Positions 8,862 through 18,800 of a DNA stretch of 64,000 nt are shown here, piece after piece. The notes beneath the pieces were generated by a model. The model made no database searches. It was given only the letters and a program-made list of their open reading frames with translations, and was not told where the DNA came from. Both the position numbers and the translations under genes were made by a program. The stretch covers positions 1 through 64,000 of the forward strand of contig CANMKK010000021.1 of the NCBI GenBank assembly GCA_947498455.1, given 5' to 3'. Numbering within the stretch: position 1 is the first letter of the stretch; each line of letters starts with the position of its first letter. This DNA comes from an uncultured Aquimarina sp. (lineage in GTDB: Bacteria > Bacteroidota > Bacteroidia > Flavobacteriales > Flavobacteriaceae).

Positions 8862-9890
8862 ATGAGTAAAGGCCTTCAGCAATGGTTTAATTTAGTAATG
8901 ATGCATGAGTATTTTAATAAAGACGTCTGTACTGTTTTTAAGATACAACCATGTGTTGCTACAAGGCGATTGATGAAGAATTACGGAATTCATATTCAGC
9001 AATTAGGAAATATATATAAAGGATATGTAGAGGTAGCTGAAACTAAAGCTATTTGGGAAGAATTGGATAGTCAGGAAGATCTTTATTTCCAATTGATGAA
9101 TACAGACTGTAATTTTGATAACTACACAGATATTCCTTCTTCAAATGAGGAGAACAAATTGCTTTATATCACAAATGCTACAGTTGCAAATAGGATGCAT
9201 ACGGAAGAGTTTGTTACTCCAGATGTTTATTTGCCAAAAAGTGCTTTGCGATTTAATGTTTCAGTGCCCAATGATACCTCGGTTACGGTTGTTATAAAGG
9301 ATAGCCTTGGAAAAGAGATATATAAGCAAGATTCCCTATTGAAGCAATCGAGTATTTCTGTAGATATAGAGGTTTTTGGAGCGGGAATATATGAGGTATG
9401 GATAGATGATAAACGAATACAAACATTTTTTGGAACTTCAGAGAAAATAGCAGAGAACTGTTATGGTATTTTACATCTACAGATGAGGACTTTGGTAGAA
9501 TCTTTAAAAGAAAATACCATGCCATCATTGCAAGTAAAATTTTCAGCAAAAGCTACATATTGGCAATATGCAGTGGTAGTACCTAATGATAAAAAAATAA
9601 AGATACAGGAATTGACCTTAGAAGGGGTAGATGAAATCCTATATGCAGGACCTGAAAAAAAAGAGATAGCGGGAGGTATAGAATCAAAGGTGTTTACATC
9701 TTTACAAGTAATAAAGCTTCAACAAAAAGCAACAAAACACCCTTTGTTAAAAATAAAATACAACAACGATTTTTCTGATACTGTATTAGAATTAGATCTA
9801 AAAATGCCTATTCCTAATGTATCAAAAATCGTGGCTAAAAAGCAAAATAATGAGAATCTATTGTATTCTCAAACTATAATTTATGTATAA
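8862..9890 (+). CDS. Unrecognised eCIS-operon protein
   Basis: The 342-residue protein matches no family I can name. It begins MSKGLQQWFNLVMMHEYF, followed by a predicted helix-rich part to about residue 80. Beta-rich segments fill the rest, including SALRFNVSVPNDTSVTVVIKD and a GIYEVWIDDKRIQTFFGT strand pair. There is no signal peptide or membrane helix, consistent with a cytoplasmic structural part. It lies between the tail terminator and the sheath, 3 bp after the former and 18 bp before the latter. A role at the terminator/cap end of the particle is the natural guess from position. Assembly factor or regulator remain possible. Confidence 0.75.
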   Translation: MSKGLQQWFNLVMMHEYFNKDVCTVFKIQPCVATRRLMKNYGIHIQQLGNIYKGYVEVAETKAIWEELDSQEDLYFQLMNTDCNFDNYTDIPSSNEENKLLYITNATVANRMHTEEFVTPDVYLPKSALRFNVSVPNDTSVTVVIKDSLGKEIYKQDSLLKQSSISVDIEVFGAGIYEVWIDDKRIQTFFGTSEKIAENCYGILHLQMRTLVESLKENTMPSLQVKFSAKATYWQYAVVVPNDKKIKIQELTLEGVDEILYAGPEKKEIAGGIESKVFTSLQVIKLQQKATKHPLLKIKYNNDFSDTVLELDLKMPIPNVSKIVAKKQNNENLLYSQTIIYV

Positions 9891-9908
9891 CTCTTAAAAT
9901 AGAAAAGA

Positions 9909-11576
9909 ATGTCAGTAACAGCAATGAAAACCCCAGGGGTTTATATCCAGGAGCTGGATGCCTTTGGAAATGCAGTTGTACCTGTGCCCACGGCAATTCC
10001 GGCCTTTATCGGATTTACGGCACAGACCAACTATAATGGAAAAGATCTGGTCAACAAAGCGGTTAAAGTAACCTCTTTGGCAGAGTTTAATGCAATTTTT
10101 GGAAGTAAACCTCCACAAATTCAGTTTGGCGTTACAGCAATAACGACCACAGCACCTAAACCAGTAACCCCAGCCGCGGCAGATTCTAAAAAGAAACCAG
10201 CAGATGCAGCAGCAAAAGGAGGTGGAGATGCCAGTACACCAACTGCAGATCCAGACTTTTTAATAGGAACTAATGGATATTCATTAGCTACATCTACGGT
10301 GAATTACCGTTTGTATAGTGCTGTTCGGTTCTTTTATGAAAATGGAGGAGGAACTTGTTACATTGTATCGACAGGAGGATATGATTATTCACTAACTGGA
10401 TTATCAGGTACTAAACCGTTTGAAGATGCATTGACTGTATTGGCAAAAGAAACAGAACCGACTATGATTGTAATTCCGGACGCGGTAGAATTAATGGATC
10501 CTACGGAAACGGAACTTGCTAAGAAGTATGCCTTATGTTATACATTGCAAGGGGAAATGATCAATCATTGTGGAGAATTGGCAAATAGAGTAGCGTTGAT
10601 TGATATTCCAGGAGGATATAGTGAACCATTAGTAGGAACAACCAGTGTAGAAGGTTTTAGAAATGCTGTAGAACCAACACTTCCTAAATTTAATAGTTAT
10701 GCTGCAGCCTATTATCCGTGGTTACATACTACGGTAAATCAATTAGCGGATGTATCCTATAAAAATATTGCAGAGTCTAGTTATACTACTGTAAAAACAA
10801 TGTTATCATCAGAATTCCCTGCGGTAACAGATCCTAAGACCAAAAGTTCTGTACCGAATCCGATGGCTAAGTACATAACAGCATTGTTTGCAGCGAAACC
10901 GGCAGCGGATGGAATTACACAAGATAAGGCAGATGGAGTGCTTAAAAACTTAAGTGCATCGTATAAATTATTATTAAAACATATACTGGAAAAGCTTAAT
11001 TTGATGCCCCCTAGTGCCGCTATGGCAGGAATATATACTACTGTTGATAATAACGAAGGCGTATGGATTGCACCTGCTAATGTTGGAGTGCAAGGAGTTG
11101 TTACTCCTGCAATAAAAGTAGATCACCAAGCACAGGAAGATTTGAATATGCCATTAGATGGTAAATCGGTTTGTGCTATCCGAGCCTTCCCTGGTAAAGG
11201 AGTATTGGTATGGGGAGCGAGAACGCTGGATGGTAACTCTAATGACTGGAGATATATCAATGTAAGAAGAACATTGATTTATATAGAGCAATCTGTAAAA
11301 GAAGCAGCAAGTGCTTATGTTTTTGCACCAAATGATGCGGTTACCTGGGTTGCTGTAAAAAGTATGATTAGTAATTTCCTTACAGGGTTATGGAATCAAG
11401 GAGGTTTAGTAGGGCCTAAACCAGCAGATGCATTTTCAGTAACGGTAGGATTAGGAAGCACCATGACAGGAGATGATATCCTTAATGGAAGAATGATAGT
11501 AGCCGTAAAAGTCGCAGTATCACATCCTGCAGAATTTATTGAAATTACCTTCCAGCAAGAAATGCAAAAAGGATAA
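9909..11576 (+). CDS. Contractile tail sheath protein (eCIS)
   Basis: The 555-residue protein opens with KTPGVYIQELDAFGNAVVPV, the standard start of phage-type and Afp2-4-type sheath proteins, and ends with the conserved sheath domain (GVLVWGARTLDGNSNDWRYI, then FLTGLWNQGGLVGP and a final strand VAVSHPAEFIEITFQQ). Residues about 79-116 are an Ala/Pro/Lys/Gly-rich low-complexity insert, likely a surface loop or linker. This is the only sheath gene in the window, so the whole sheath probably consists of one protein, unlike Afp, which has three. Contraction of the sheath drives the inner tube outward. Confidence 0.95.
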   Translation: MSVTAMKTPGVYIQELDAFGNAVVPVPTAIPAFIGFTAQTNYNGKDLVNKAVKVTSLAEFNAIFGSKPPQIQFGVTAITTTAPKPVTPAAADSKKKPADAAAKGGGDASTPTADPDFLIGTNGYSLATSTVNYRLYSAVRFFYENGGGTCYIVSTGGYDYSLTGLSGTKPFEDALTVLAKETEPTMIVIPDAVELMDPTETELAKKYALCYTLQGEMINHCGELANRVALIDIPGGYSEPLVGTTSVEGFRNAVEPTLPKFNSYAAAYYPWLHTTVNQLADVSYKNIAESSYTTVKTMLSSEFPAVTDPKTKSSVPNPMAKYITALFAAKPAADGITQDKADGVLKNLSASYKLLLKHILEKLNLMPPSAAMAGIYTTVDNNEGVWIAPANVGVQGVVTPAIKVDHQAQEDLNMPLDGKSVCAIRAFPGKGVLVWGARTLDGNSNDWRYINVRRTLIYIEQSVKEAASAYVFAPNDAVTWVAVKSMISNFLTGLWNQGGLVGPKPADAFSVTVGLGSTMTGDDILNGRMIVAVKVAVSHPAEFIEITFQQEMQKG

Positions 11577-11657
11577 TACCAATTTGATTATAAAACATCT
11601 CGGATAAAACGAAAAATGAACAAGTTTTAACCAGAAGTAGTATGGTTAAATTGGTAT
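11576..11657. repeat. Palindromic element between sheath and tube genes
   Basis: A perfect 10-bp inverted repeat, ATACCAATTT at 11576-11585 and AAATTGGTAT at 11648-11657, encloses 62 bp without a gene. An inner AAAAC/GTTTT pair could extend the fold. The element begins on the last base of the sheath stop codon. No T-run follows the right arm, so it is not a classical terminator. It may be a small dispersed repeat, or an RNA structure that adjusts sheath-to-tube expression. Confidence 0.6.
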
Positions 11658-11771
11658 AATATCATCTTACGGGTATACAGATTTAAATTTCTAAACAAAC
11701 CTGGGAGAATTACATTCCACAATGTGGATTATAACTATAAAAAATAAACTAATATTTAAAAATATACAATT

Positions 11772-12233
11772 ATGGCAGATGATGGATCAGCACAAGGTGC
11801 AATATGGCCGTTAACTAAGTTTTATTTTACAGTAAGCTTAGGATCACAAGATAGTACGGCCTCTTTTCAGGAAGTTTCTGGATTAGAAACAGAAACACAG
11901 ATTGTAGAATACAGACATGGAGATAGTAAAACCTTTAGCACTATAAAAATGCCTGGTATTGCTAAAACAGGTAATGTAACGCTAAAAAAAGGAGTGTTTG
12001 TAAAAGATAATAATTTTTGGAAGTGGTACGATGCTATTAAGATGAATACTATTAAAAGAGAAACGGTAGTAATCCAATTATTGGATCAAACCGGATCTCC
12101 AACGATGACTTGGACATTGACTAATGCTTGGCCTACCAAAATTACGGCTACAGACCTGAAGTCTGATGCAAATGAGGTAGCAGTCGAAACATTGGAGCTA
12201 GCACATGAAGGCTTAACGATCGCTAATGGATAA
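11772..12233 (+). CDS. Inner tube protein 1 (Hcp/gp19-like, Afp1-type)
   Basis: The 153-residue protein has the T4 gp19-like tube fold signature: WPLTKFYFTVSLGSQDSTAS, FQEVSGLETETQIVEYRHGD, then GNVTLKKGVFVKDNNFWKWY and a final VAVETLELAHEGLTI. It polymerises into the hollow tube inside the sheath. It is preceded by 195 bp of non-coding sequence, the largest gap in the first half of the operon, so it may have its own promoter or processed 5' end, which would fit the high copy number needed. It lies 2 bp from the second tube gene. Confidence 0.93.
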   Translation: MADDGSAQGAIWPLTKFYFTVSLGSQDSTASFQEVSGLETETQIVEYRHGDSKTFSTIKMPGIAKTGNVTLKKGVFVKDNNFWKWYDAIKMNTIKRETVVIQLLDQTGSPTMTWTLTNAWPTKITATDLKSDANEVAVETLELAHEGLTIANG

Positions 12234-12235
12234 GT

Positions 12236-12682
12236 ATGAGTGATTATCCAATTACAGGTTTTTATTTTAGGCTTACGTTTCCATTAGAATTAGGCTTATT
12301 AGATACTTCGTTTAAGGAAGTATCTGGGATGAGTATGGAAATGGGAATTGAAGAAATTGCAGAAGGTGGGGAAAACCGGTTTAAACACCGGGTTCCTACT
12401 GGAGCAAAATATCAAAACCTGGTACTAAAAAGAGGATTGACCACCAGCATTTCTGCACTTTCATTATGGTGCGAGGCAACATTAGTAGGTGGTTTATCCT
12501 CTACCATAGTAAAGCAAACGGTGATTGTAAGTCTTATGAATGAGAATTCGTTACCCGTAAAAAACTGGAGTTTTGTGAATGCATGGCCAGTAAAATGGGA
12601 GTTTTCACCATTGAACTCCATGAATAATGAAATTGTTATAGAAACACTCGAGTTAACGTATGATTACTCTTTAGTTATATAA
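12236..12682 (+). CDS. Tube protein 2 (gp19-like, Afp5-type tube initiator)
   Basis: The 148-residue paralogue of the preceding tube protein has the same layout (GFYFRLTFPLEL, FKEVSGMSMEMGIEEI, then NLVLKRGL and a final EIVIETLELTYDYS). In Afp/PVC particles the diverged second tube protein forms the first ring next to the baseplate and spike. The order tube, tube-2, small DUF5908 protein, LysM adaptor, spike copies the Afp1/5-6-7-8 order and supports this assignment. Stop and next start are 1 bp apart. Confidence 0.88.
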   Translation: MSDYPITGFYFRLTFPLELGLLDTSFKEVSGMSMEMGIEEIAEGGENRFKHRVPTGAKYQNLVLKRGLTTSISALSLWCEATLVGGLSSTIVKQTVIVSLMNENSLPVKNWSFVNAWPVKWEFSPLNSMNNEIVIETLELTYDYSLVI

Positions 12683-12683
12683 T

Positions 12684-12842
12684 ATGCCTATAGAAATAAG
12701 AGAACTGGTTATCAAAGTTAAGGTAGAAGAGCAAACCAATACATCTAATGAAATATTAGATATGGATGAGGTACGAAAATCAATTGCCTCTATGTGTAAA
12801 AAAGAAGTAAAGAAACAATTAGAAAAAAATAAAGAACGATAG
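12684..12842 (+). CDS. DUF5908 small eCIS protein (Afp6 position)
   Basis: This is a 52-residue protein starting MPIEIRELVIKVKVEE and ending in a lysine-rich helix (KKEVKKQLEKNKER). The start MPIEIRELVIK is the DUF5908 signature, a short family found between tube and LysM genes in contractile injection systems. The ATG is 1 bp after the tube-2 stop, and the TAG is followed immediately by the next ATG, so it is fully embedded in the operon. Function is unknown; the position corresponds to afp6. Confidence 0.85.
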   Translation: MPIEIRELVIKVKVEEQTNTSNEILDMDEVRKSIASMCKKEVKKQLEKNKER

Positions 12843-13514
12843 ATGTCTAAGGATTTGATGGAAATCATAGCATATGATGATAATGAATATTCAGGATCAG
12901 GAACCTCTAGCTGTACGGTACAGATAAACCCTGCATCGTATTCTCATGAGCATAGTATCTCTTATAATAATACAGTTTCTCACGGAGCGCCTGGTGCAAC
13001 CTTAAAGTATAAAGGAACTACGCCAGAAAAAGTATCCTTTGATATCTATTTTGATGCTACTGGAGCAGTTAGTACGGCAAGTATTTTGGATTCGCAAACA
13101 CCTGTAGATGATCAGATACAGAGTTTTAAGGATGTTTGTTTTACATATAATGGAGATATCCATGAACCTAATTATTTGATCGTTTCTTGGGGAACATTGG
13201 TCTTTAAATGCAAGTTAACCTCTTTAAGTATTTCATATACACTTTTTCAGAGTGATGGAACGCCGCTCAGAGCTAAGTTATCAGTGTCTTTTGAAGAGGC
13301 AATTGATGCAGATTTAATAGCAAAAGAAGCAAATAACAATTCTCCGGATCTTACACATCTGATCGAAATAAAAGATGGGGACACATTACCACTGATCTGT
13401 TATAGAGTTTATGGAGATAGTAGCTATTATCTGGAAGTTGCTAAATATAACAATATCCTAAATTTTAGAAATATAGCTCCAGGAACAAAAATATATTTAC
13501 CACCAATTAAATAG
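12843..13514 (+). CDS. LysM-containing tube/spike adaptor (Afp7-type)
   Basis: The 223-residue protein has an N-terminal contractile-system tube-like domain (residues about 1-160; TVQINPASYSHEHSISYN, and KCKLTSLSISYTLFQSDGTP as in gp53/gp54-type adaptors). A C-terminal LysM motif covers about 170-220 (LIEIKDGDTLPLICYRVYGD, ending PGTKIYLPPI). In Afp and PVC the homologue joins the tube initiator ring to the VgrG-like spike at the baseplate hub. The start abuts the DUF5908 stop; 8 bp separate it from the spike gene. Confidence 0.9.
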   Translation: MSKDLMEIIAYDDNEYSGSGTSSCTVQINPASYSHEHSISYNNTVSHGAPGATLKYKGTTPEKVSFDIYFDATGAVSTASILDSQTPVDDQIQSFKDVCFTYNGDIHEPNYLIVSWGTLVFKCKLTSLSISYTLFQSDGTPLRAKLSVSFEEAIDADLIAKEANNNSPDLTHLIEIKDGDTLPLICYRVYGDSSYYLEVAKYNNILNFRNIAPGTKIYLPPIK

Positions 13515-13522
13515 CATAGCTA

Positions 13523-15304
13523 ATGGCAAGTTCACCCATCGTCGAAGGAAATCATTTAGTGACATTCACCATTACCTCTGGTGGCTCGGATATTCCGGAT
13601 ACCTATCAGATACTAGATATAAAAATAAGTCAGGAAATCAATAAAATTGCTGAAGCAGAAATTACCATTAGAGATGGAAATGCATCCCAACAAACATTTG
13701 AAATTACAGACTCGGATACATTCGTCCCAGGCGCAGAAATAGAAATACAATTAGGATATGAAAGTGAAAATGAAAGTGTATTTAGTGGCATTGTAACAAA
13801 ACAATCTATAAAAATTGATACAGCAGGATCATTACTTTTGATCACCTGTAAGGATACAATTGTACAGACTACTGTGGCAAGAAAAAATGCAGTGTTTTTA
13901 AACTCCACGGATAGTGATATTATAACTCAAATAGCAGGTAATTATAGTTTTGATAATTCTGTAGATGACACTACTGTGACCCATGAAGAAGTAGTGCAGT
14001 TTTATGCTACAGATTGGGATTTTATAGTCAATAGGGCAGAGGTAAATGGTATGATTGTTTATACAGATAGTGGAACATTAACTGTGGCAGCACCAGCAGT
14101 AAGTGATAGTCCTGATTTAACCGTGCAATATGGATATGATATTATAGAACTGGATGCCGAAATCGATGCTACAACTCAGTATACATCTGTAGAAGGTAAT
14201 TCGTGGGATATTGCTAATCAGGCTTTGACCAATGCCACAGCAAGCGAACCATCAATTAATGAACAAGGGAATTTGTCTGGAGCTACACTGGGAGATGTAT
14301 TATCTGCTACCAATGTATTGAATGCTTCAGTACCGATAACTTCGGATGCGGTACAAGCTTGGGCAGATGCAGTATTACTAAAATCCAGAATGTCTAGGTA
14401 TAGAGGAAGTATTACTTTTCAGGGATCTTCTTTGGCAAAAGTAAATGGTACCATTACATTAAATGGTTTGGGAGATCGTTTTAATGGAGATGCCTATATA
14501 TCCGGAGTTACACATACAGTAGAGAACGGACAATGGCATACGGAAATAAAAATAGGAATATCACCAGAATGGTTTAGTGAAAAAGCCAATACATCCGGAC
14601 CCATTGCTTCAGGATTGTTACAAGGAGTAAAAGGGTTACAAACAGGAACGGTCAAACAAATATATGAAGATGAAGGAGGTGAATATAGGGTAGAAGTCCA
14701 GATTCCCATATTAGATGATGATACCGCAACCGTTTGGGCACGGATGTCCACTTTTTATGCTAGTAATAGTGTAGGAGCTTTTTTTTATCCAGAAGTAGGA
14801 GATGAGGTGATTTTAGGATTTATGAATGACGATCCAAGATTCCCAATAATTCTAGGAAGTGTCTATAGTAGTGCATTAGCACCTCCAGTAGCTATAGGCG
14901 ATGCAAATAATTACATAAAAACATTGATGACTAAGAGTCAGTTACAACTACAATTTGATGATGAAAATATTGTCATGACTCTGGTGACACCAAATAACAA
15001 TACAATCGTGATTAGTGATCAGGATGAGGGAATCACAATTACAGATCAAAATAGTAATCAAATCCAGATGAATGGAAATGGAATTACAATAGAAAGTCAA
15101 TCTAGTATGACTATAAAAGCGGCAGATGATCTTACAATACAAGGGTCATCGGTAACTATTACTGCCGATAATGACATGACTATAAGCGGTAGTTCTGTAT
15201 CAGCTTCGGCGGATCAATCCATGACGATAAGTGGAAGTAGTGAATGTGATATTAGTAGTAGTGGAGAAACCAATATTAGCGGTTCTATGGTAAACCTTAA
15301 TTAA
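13523..15304 (+). CDS. VgrG-like spike protein (Afp8-type)
   Basis: The 593-residue protein contains gp27-like domains (residues about 1-350; QEINKIAEAEITIRDGNAS, VFSGIVTKQSIKID), a gp5-type OB fold (about 375-460; YRVEVQIPILDDDTATVWAR, GDEVILGFMNDDPRFPIILG) and a C-terminal beta-helix needle. The needle is made of short repeats with variants of MTISGSS and DLTIQGSS. It forms the trimeric membrane-puncturing tip on which the PAAR-like cap sits. No extra catalytic domain follows the needle, so this is not an 'evolved' VgrG with built-in toxin. Confidence 0.93.
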   Translation: MASSPIVEGNHLVTFTITSGGSDIPDTYQILDIKISQEINKIAEAEITIRDGNASQQTFEITDSDTFVPGAEIEIQLGYESENESVFSGIVTKQSIKIDTAGSLLLITCKDTIVQTTVARKNAVFLNSTDSDIITQIAGNYSFDNSVDDTTVTHEEVVQFYATDWDFIVNRAEVNGMIVYTDSGTLTVAAPAVSDSPDLTVQYGYDIIELDAEIDATTQYTSVEGNSWDIANQALTNATASEPSINEQGNLSGATLGDVLSATNVLNASVPITSDAVQAWADAVLLKSRMSRYRGSITFQGSSLAKVNGTITLNGLGDRFNGDAYISGVTHTVENGQWHTEIKIGISPEWFSEKANTSGPIASGLLQGVKGLQTGTVKQIYEDEGGEYRVEVQIPILDDDTATVWARMSTFYASNSVGAFFYPEVGDEVILGFMNDDPRFPIILGSVYSSALAPPVAIGDANNYIKTLMTKSQLQLQFDDENIVMTLVTPNNNTIVISDQDEGITITDQNSNQIQMNGNGITIESQSSMTIKAADDLTIQGSSVTITADNDMTISGSSVSASADQSMTISGSSECDISSSGETNISGSMVNLN

Positions 15305-15340
15305 TATGAAACCGACACGATTAAAAAAATCTTTAAACAG

Positions 15341-15826
15341 ATGAAATATAAAACATCATTTTTAGGTACTGGATGGGGGTTTCCTCCGACATTTCATAAG
15401 GAAAAAGAGTTAGGGGTAGATATGGTATCTAATGAAAAAGATATTGAACAATCTTTAGAAATTTTATTAAATACAACGATAGGAGAGCGTGTAATGCTAC
15501 CTAAATATGGTACTGATTTATATAGTTACTTATTTGAGTCGATTTCTAATTCCAGAGTACATCTTATAAAAGAAATGTTGAGAACTGCTATTATAAAATT
15601 TGAACCTAGAATAAAATTACTAAAAATAGATCTGGATGAATCCAATTATCTGGATGGTATCATAAAGATAAATTTGGATTATGTAATTCCATTGACAAAT
15701 ACCCGATTTAATTTAGTATTTCCATACTATAAGGTGGAAGGGACTGATATTCCTTCTATGTATAAAAAACAAATCAAGAAGTCTGGAAATACGGAAGCTG
15801 TGGATGCTATCAAGCATAGTATTTAA
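15341..15826 (+). CDS. gp25-like baseplate wedge protein (Afp9-type)
   Basis: The 161-residue protein matches the GPW/gp25 family: DIEQSLEILLNTTIGERVML, then the conserved KYGTDLYSYLFESIS and a beta strand IKINLDYVIPLTNT. gp25 proteins fold like a sheath end and nucleate sheath assembly on the baseplate. In Afp a PAAR gene (afp10) follows. Here that slot is empty and the PAAR-like gene is at the distal end of the operon. The gene follows the spike after 36 bp. Confidence 0.9.
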   Translation: MKYKTSFLGTGWGFPPTFHKEKELGVDMVSNEKDIEQSLEILLNTTIGERVMLPKYGTDLYSYLFESISNSRVHLIKEMLRTAIIKFEPRIKLLKIDLDESNYLDGIIKINLDYVIPLTNTRFNLVFPYYKVEGTDIPSMYKKQIKKSGNTEAVDAIKHSI

Positions 15827-15841
15827 AAATTGACAACAAGA

Positions 15842-18800
15842 ATGATTGAAAGACGGAAGGGAACGATACAGCATCAAAGAAAAAATGAACATCTAATCTT
15901 ACAGGATTTTAAGATAGATGATAGATCGTTTGAAGATTTGATGGGATATCTTACATCCTATGTAGAGTACATTAATTTTTACAATACAGATAATGTTATT
16001 GATGGTAATTGGAGAATTCTTTTAGAGCATGATCCGATCATTTATATGGTAACAATTATTCAGGAATCGGTTAGTGACCTCACAGTAACTAAAGATAAAA
16101 AAGAAATCATTCAGAATATATTACAGTGGTATTCTAAAATAGAGAAATGGGAAAAAGATTTGCTAGGTTTTAATGAAAGTATTTTAGCAAACAAAATAGG
16201 AAATATTGTATCGGATGTATTGCAATATCAAAGAAGTACTGTAGCAGAATATCTAAAGCGTATTGAAGATGAGCACATATCAAAACCTCAAACATTTTTT
16301 GATGTAGTAAAGATATATTCGAAACCACCTCCCCCAAAGAAAAAGAAGATTGATCTTTCGGAAATTGTAGAAACCTTAAAGAAGGTTATTTATCACATTC
16401 AGAATTTTACCAAAAGATATTTAAAAGCATATATTTTTAAGAAAGATAATCACCTGCCTAATAATGCAATGTATATCACTTTTGTATTATTATATAAAAA
16501 ATTACAGGGTCATATCAATCAGTTATCAAAACGGCATCTTGATTTTTATTATAAGGATATATTACGACAAACGATTAGTAAAGCGATACCAACTACAACC
16601 GTTGTGTGTTTTGAGGTAACTCCACAGTCAGAAAGTGTGGCAATTCCTGAAAAAACACAAGTATCGGCAGGAAAATTATTTGGGAGTAAAGAAGAAATAC
16701 TTTTTGAAACAAATAAAGCTATATTGATAAACCCTATTCGATTAGCATCTTTAGAAACTTTGTTTTTCAATACATCATCATTTATTAAGGTAGGAACAGA
16801 CCAACCTATTATATCCAGTATTCTAAAAAATGAATTAATACGAGATACTAAAAAAAATCCTGAAGCTAGTAATTGGGCATTATTTGGAGCAGATCAAAAT
16901 ACATTGATTAATTCAGAAATAGCATCTAATGCAGTTGTAGATTTGGGATTTATGATTGGATCTCCAGTATTATTTCTAGAAGAAGGTAGAAGAGAAGTGA
17001 TACTGACCTTTTCATTAGAAGAAGATACTGCAAATCATATATTTTGGGAGCTATTACAACAAATAGCAACGAATGAAAAATTACCTTTCGATACTATATT
17101 TAATAGAATTTTCGAAGAAGCATTTACAGTATCCTATACTTCTGTAAAAGGCTGGGAACGTGTTTTATCGTATGAAACTTCCTATGATAAAGATGAGAAC
17201 ACTTTTATACTGAGTTTTATATTACAAAGTACAGCAGCTCCTATTACCTCATTACCCACAGAAAAAGAATATTCTATCTGGCCGATGATTAGAGTAGTAT
17301 TTGATGAATATGCATCGGTTTATGTCTATTCTTTTTTTAAAGGAGTTGTTTTGGAACATATAACCATTGATGTTGAGGTAACAGAAATCAAAAACTTGGC
17401 ACTGTATAACAACATAGGTAAGATGCCATTGACTAAATCATTTGACCTATTCGGGCCGTTGCCTGCCAAAGGAGGATATTTGATGATAGGAAAAAGTGAA
17501 TTGTTTAAAAAAGAACTTACGAGTCTGGATGTTCATTTAGAATGGGAAACCGTTCCGGGAGATTATGGAGGATTTGATACCTATTATAATGAGTATGAAG
17601 AAGCATTTACAAATGATTCATTCACGGTAAAAGTAGAAACATTGTCAAACGGGTATTGGTTTCCTAGAGAGGAAGAACTCATTCAGGAACAAAACCTTTT
17701 TGAGATGGATACATGTATTACACCAGAAGGATATGATAGTACGTTGATATCTCCAAAAAAATCCTTTGTCTTAAATAATCTTGACCCTTATGAGTTTTCA
17801 AGAGATTATCGACTTTGGGATCCATTAAAATATAGTGTACATACGCAAAGCGGGTTTGTTAAACTTACTTTATTAGCACCAAAATATGCTTTTGGACAAG
17901 AGTTGTATCAAAAGAACTATACCGAAATAGCGGTGTATAATGCCAATAATGAAGATACAATGCCATTGCCCAATAAACCATTTGTGCCTAAAGTAAAAGG
18001 AGTTTCACTGGATTATAAGGCGAAAGATGTAATGTATTTTAATAATGCTTTTTCTAATGATGATACAGCCAATGCAAGTGCAGGGGATTATTTGCACATA
18101 AGTCCATTCGGGATAGAAAAAACAATCAGTAATAGTAAAGTGTATAAAAATACATTAATTACCGATTATGCAGGAGAAGGATATTTGTATATGAAGCTTT
18201 GCGGACTTAGTACAGGTGTTGGTTTCTCTATGTTTTTTGATTTACAAAATCAGACGACAACCTATAATTTGATAAGAAATAATATAGCTTTTCAATTTAA
18301 AGAGGCAAACAATTGGATAACACTTACCGAGAAATATATTATTTCGGATAATACCAATCAATTGACAAAATCTGGAATTATAGAATTTAGAATGCCCAGT
18401 CATATTCGTATCGATAAAAAAGATATCTTCGAAATGCGATGCATTGCAAAACGACAAGCATATGTATATCCTAAAATAAAAGGAGTATATGTTAATGCAG
18501 TAACAGCATCATGCATTTCGGACAATAAAGATGTTATTGGAAAACAAATTCCCGCAAATAGTATTACAAAGACAGTAAAGAAAATTACTGCTGTAAAACA
18601 AGTGCTACAACCAGAAGCATCTTATGGAGGAAAACTTCCTGGTACTGAAGCTATGTTTTATACAGAAGTAAGTGAGAGAATACGTCATAAAGATAGAGCG
18701 GTAACATTATGGGATTATGAACGATTGATATTGCAATATTTCCATGAAGTAATTGCGGCAAAATGCACCAATCTTAATGATGATTTTAAGCCACAAGCAG

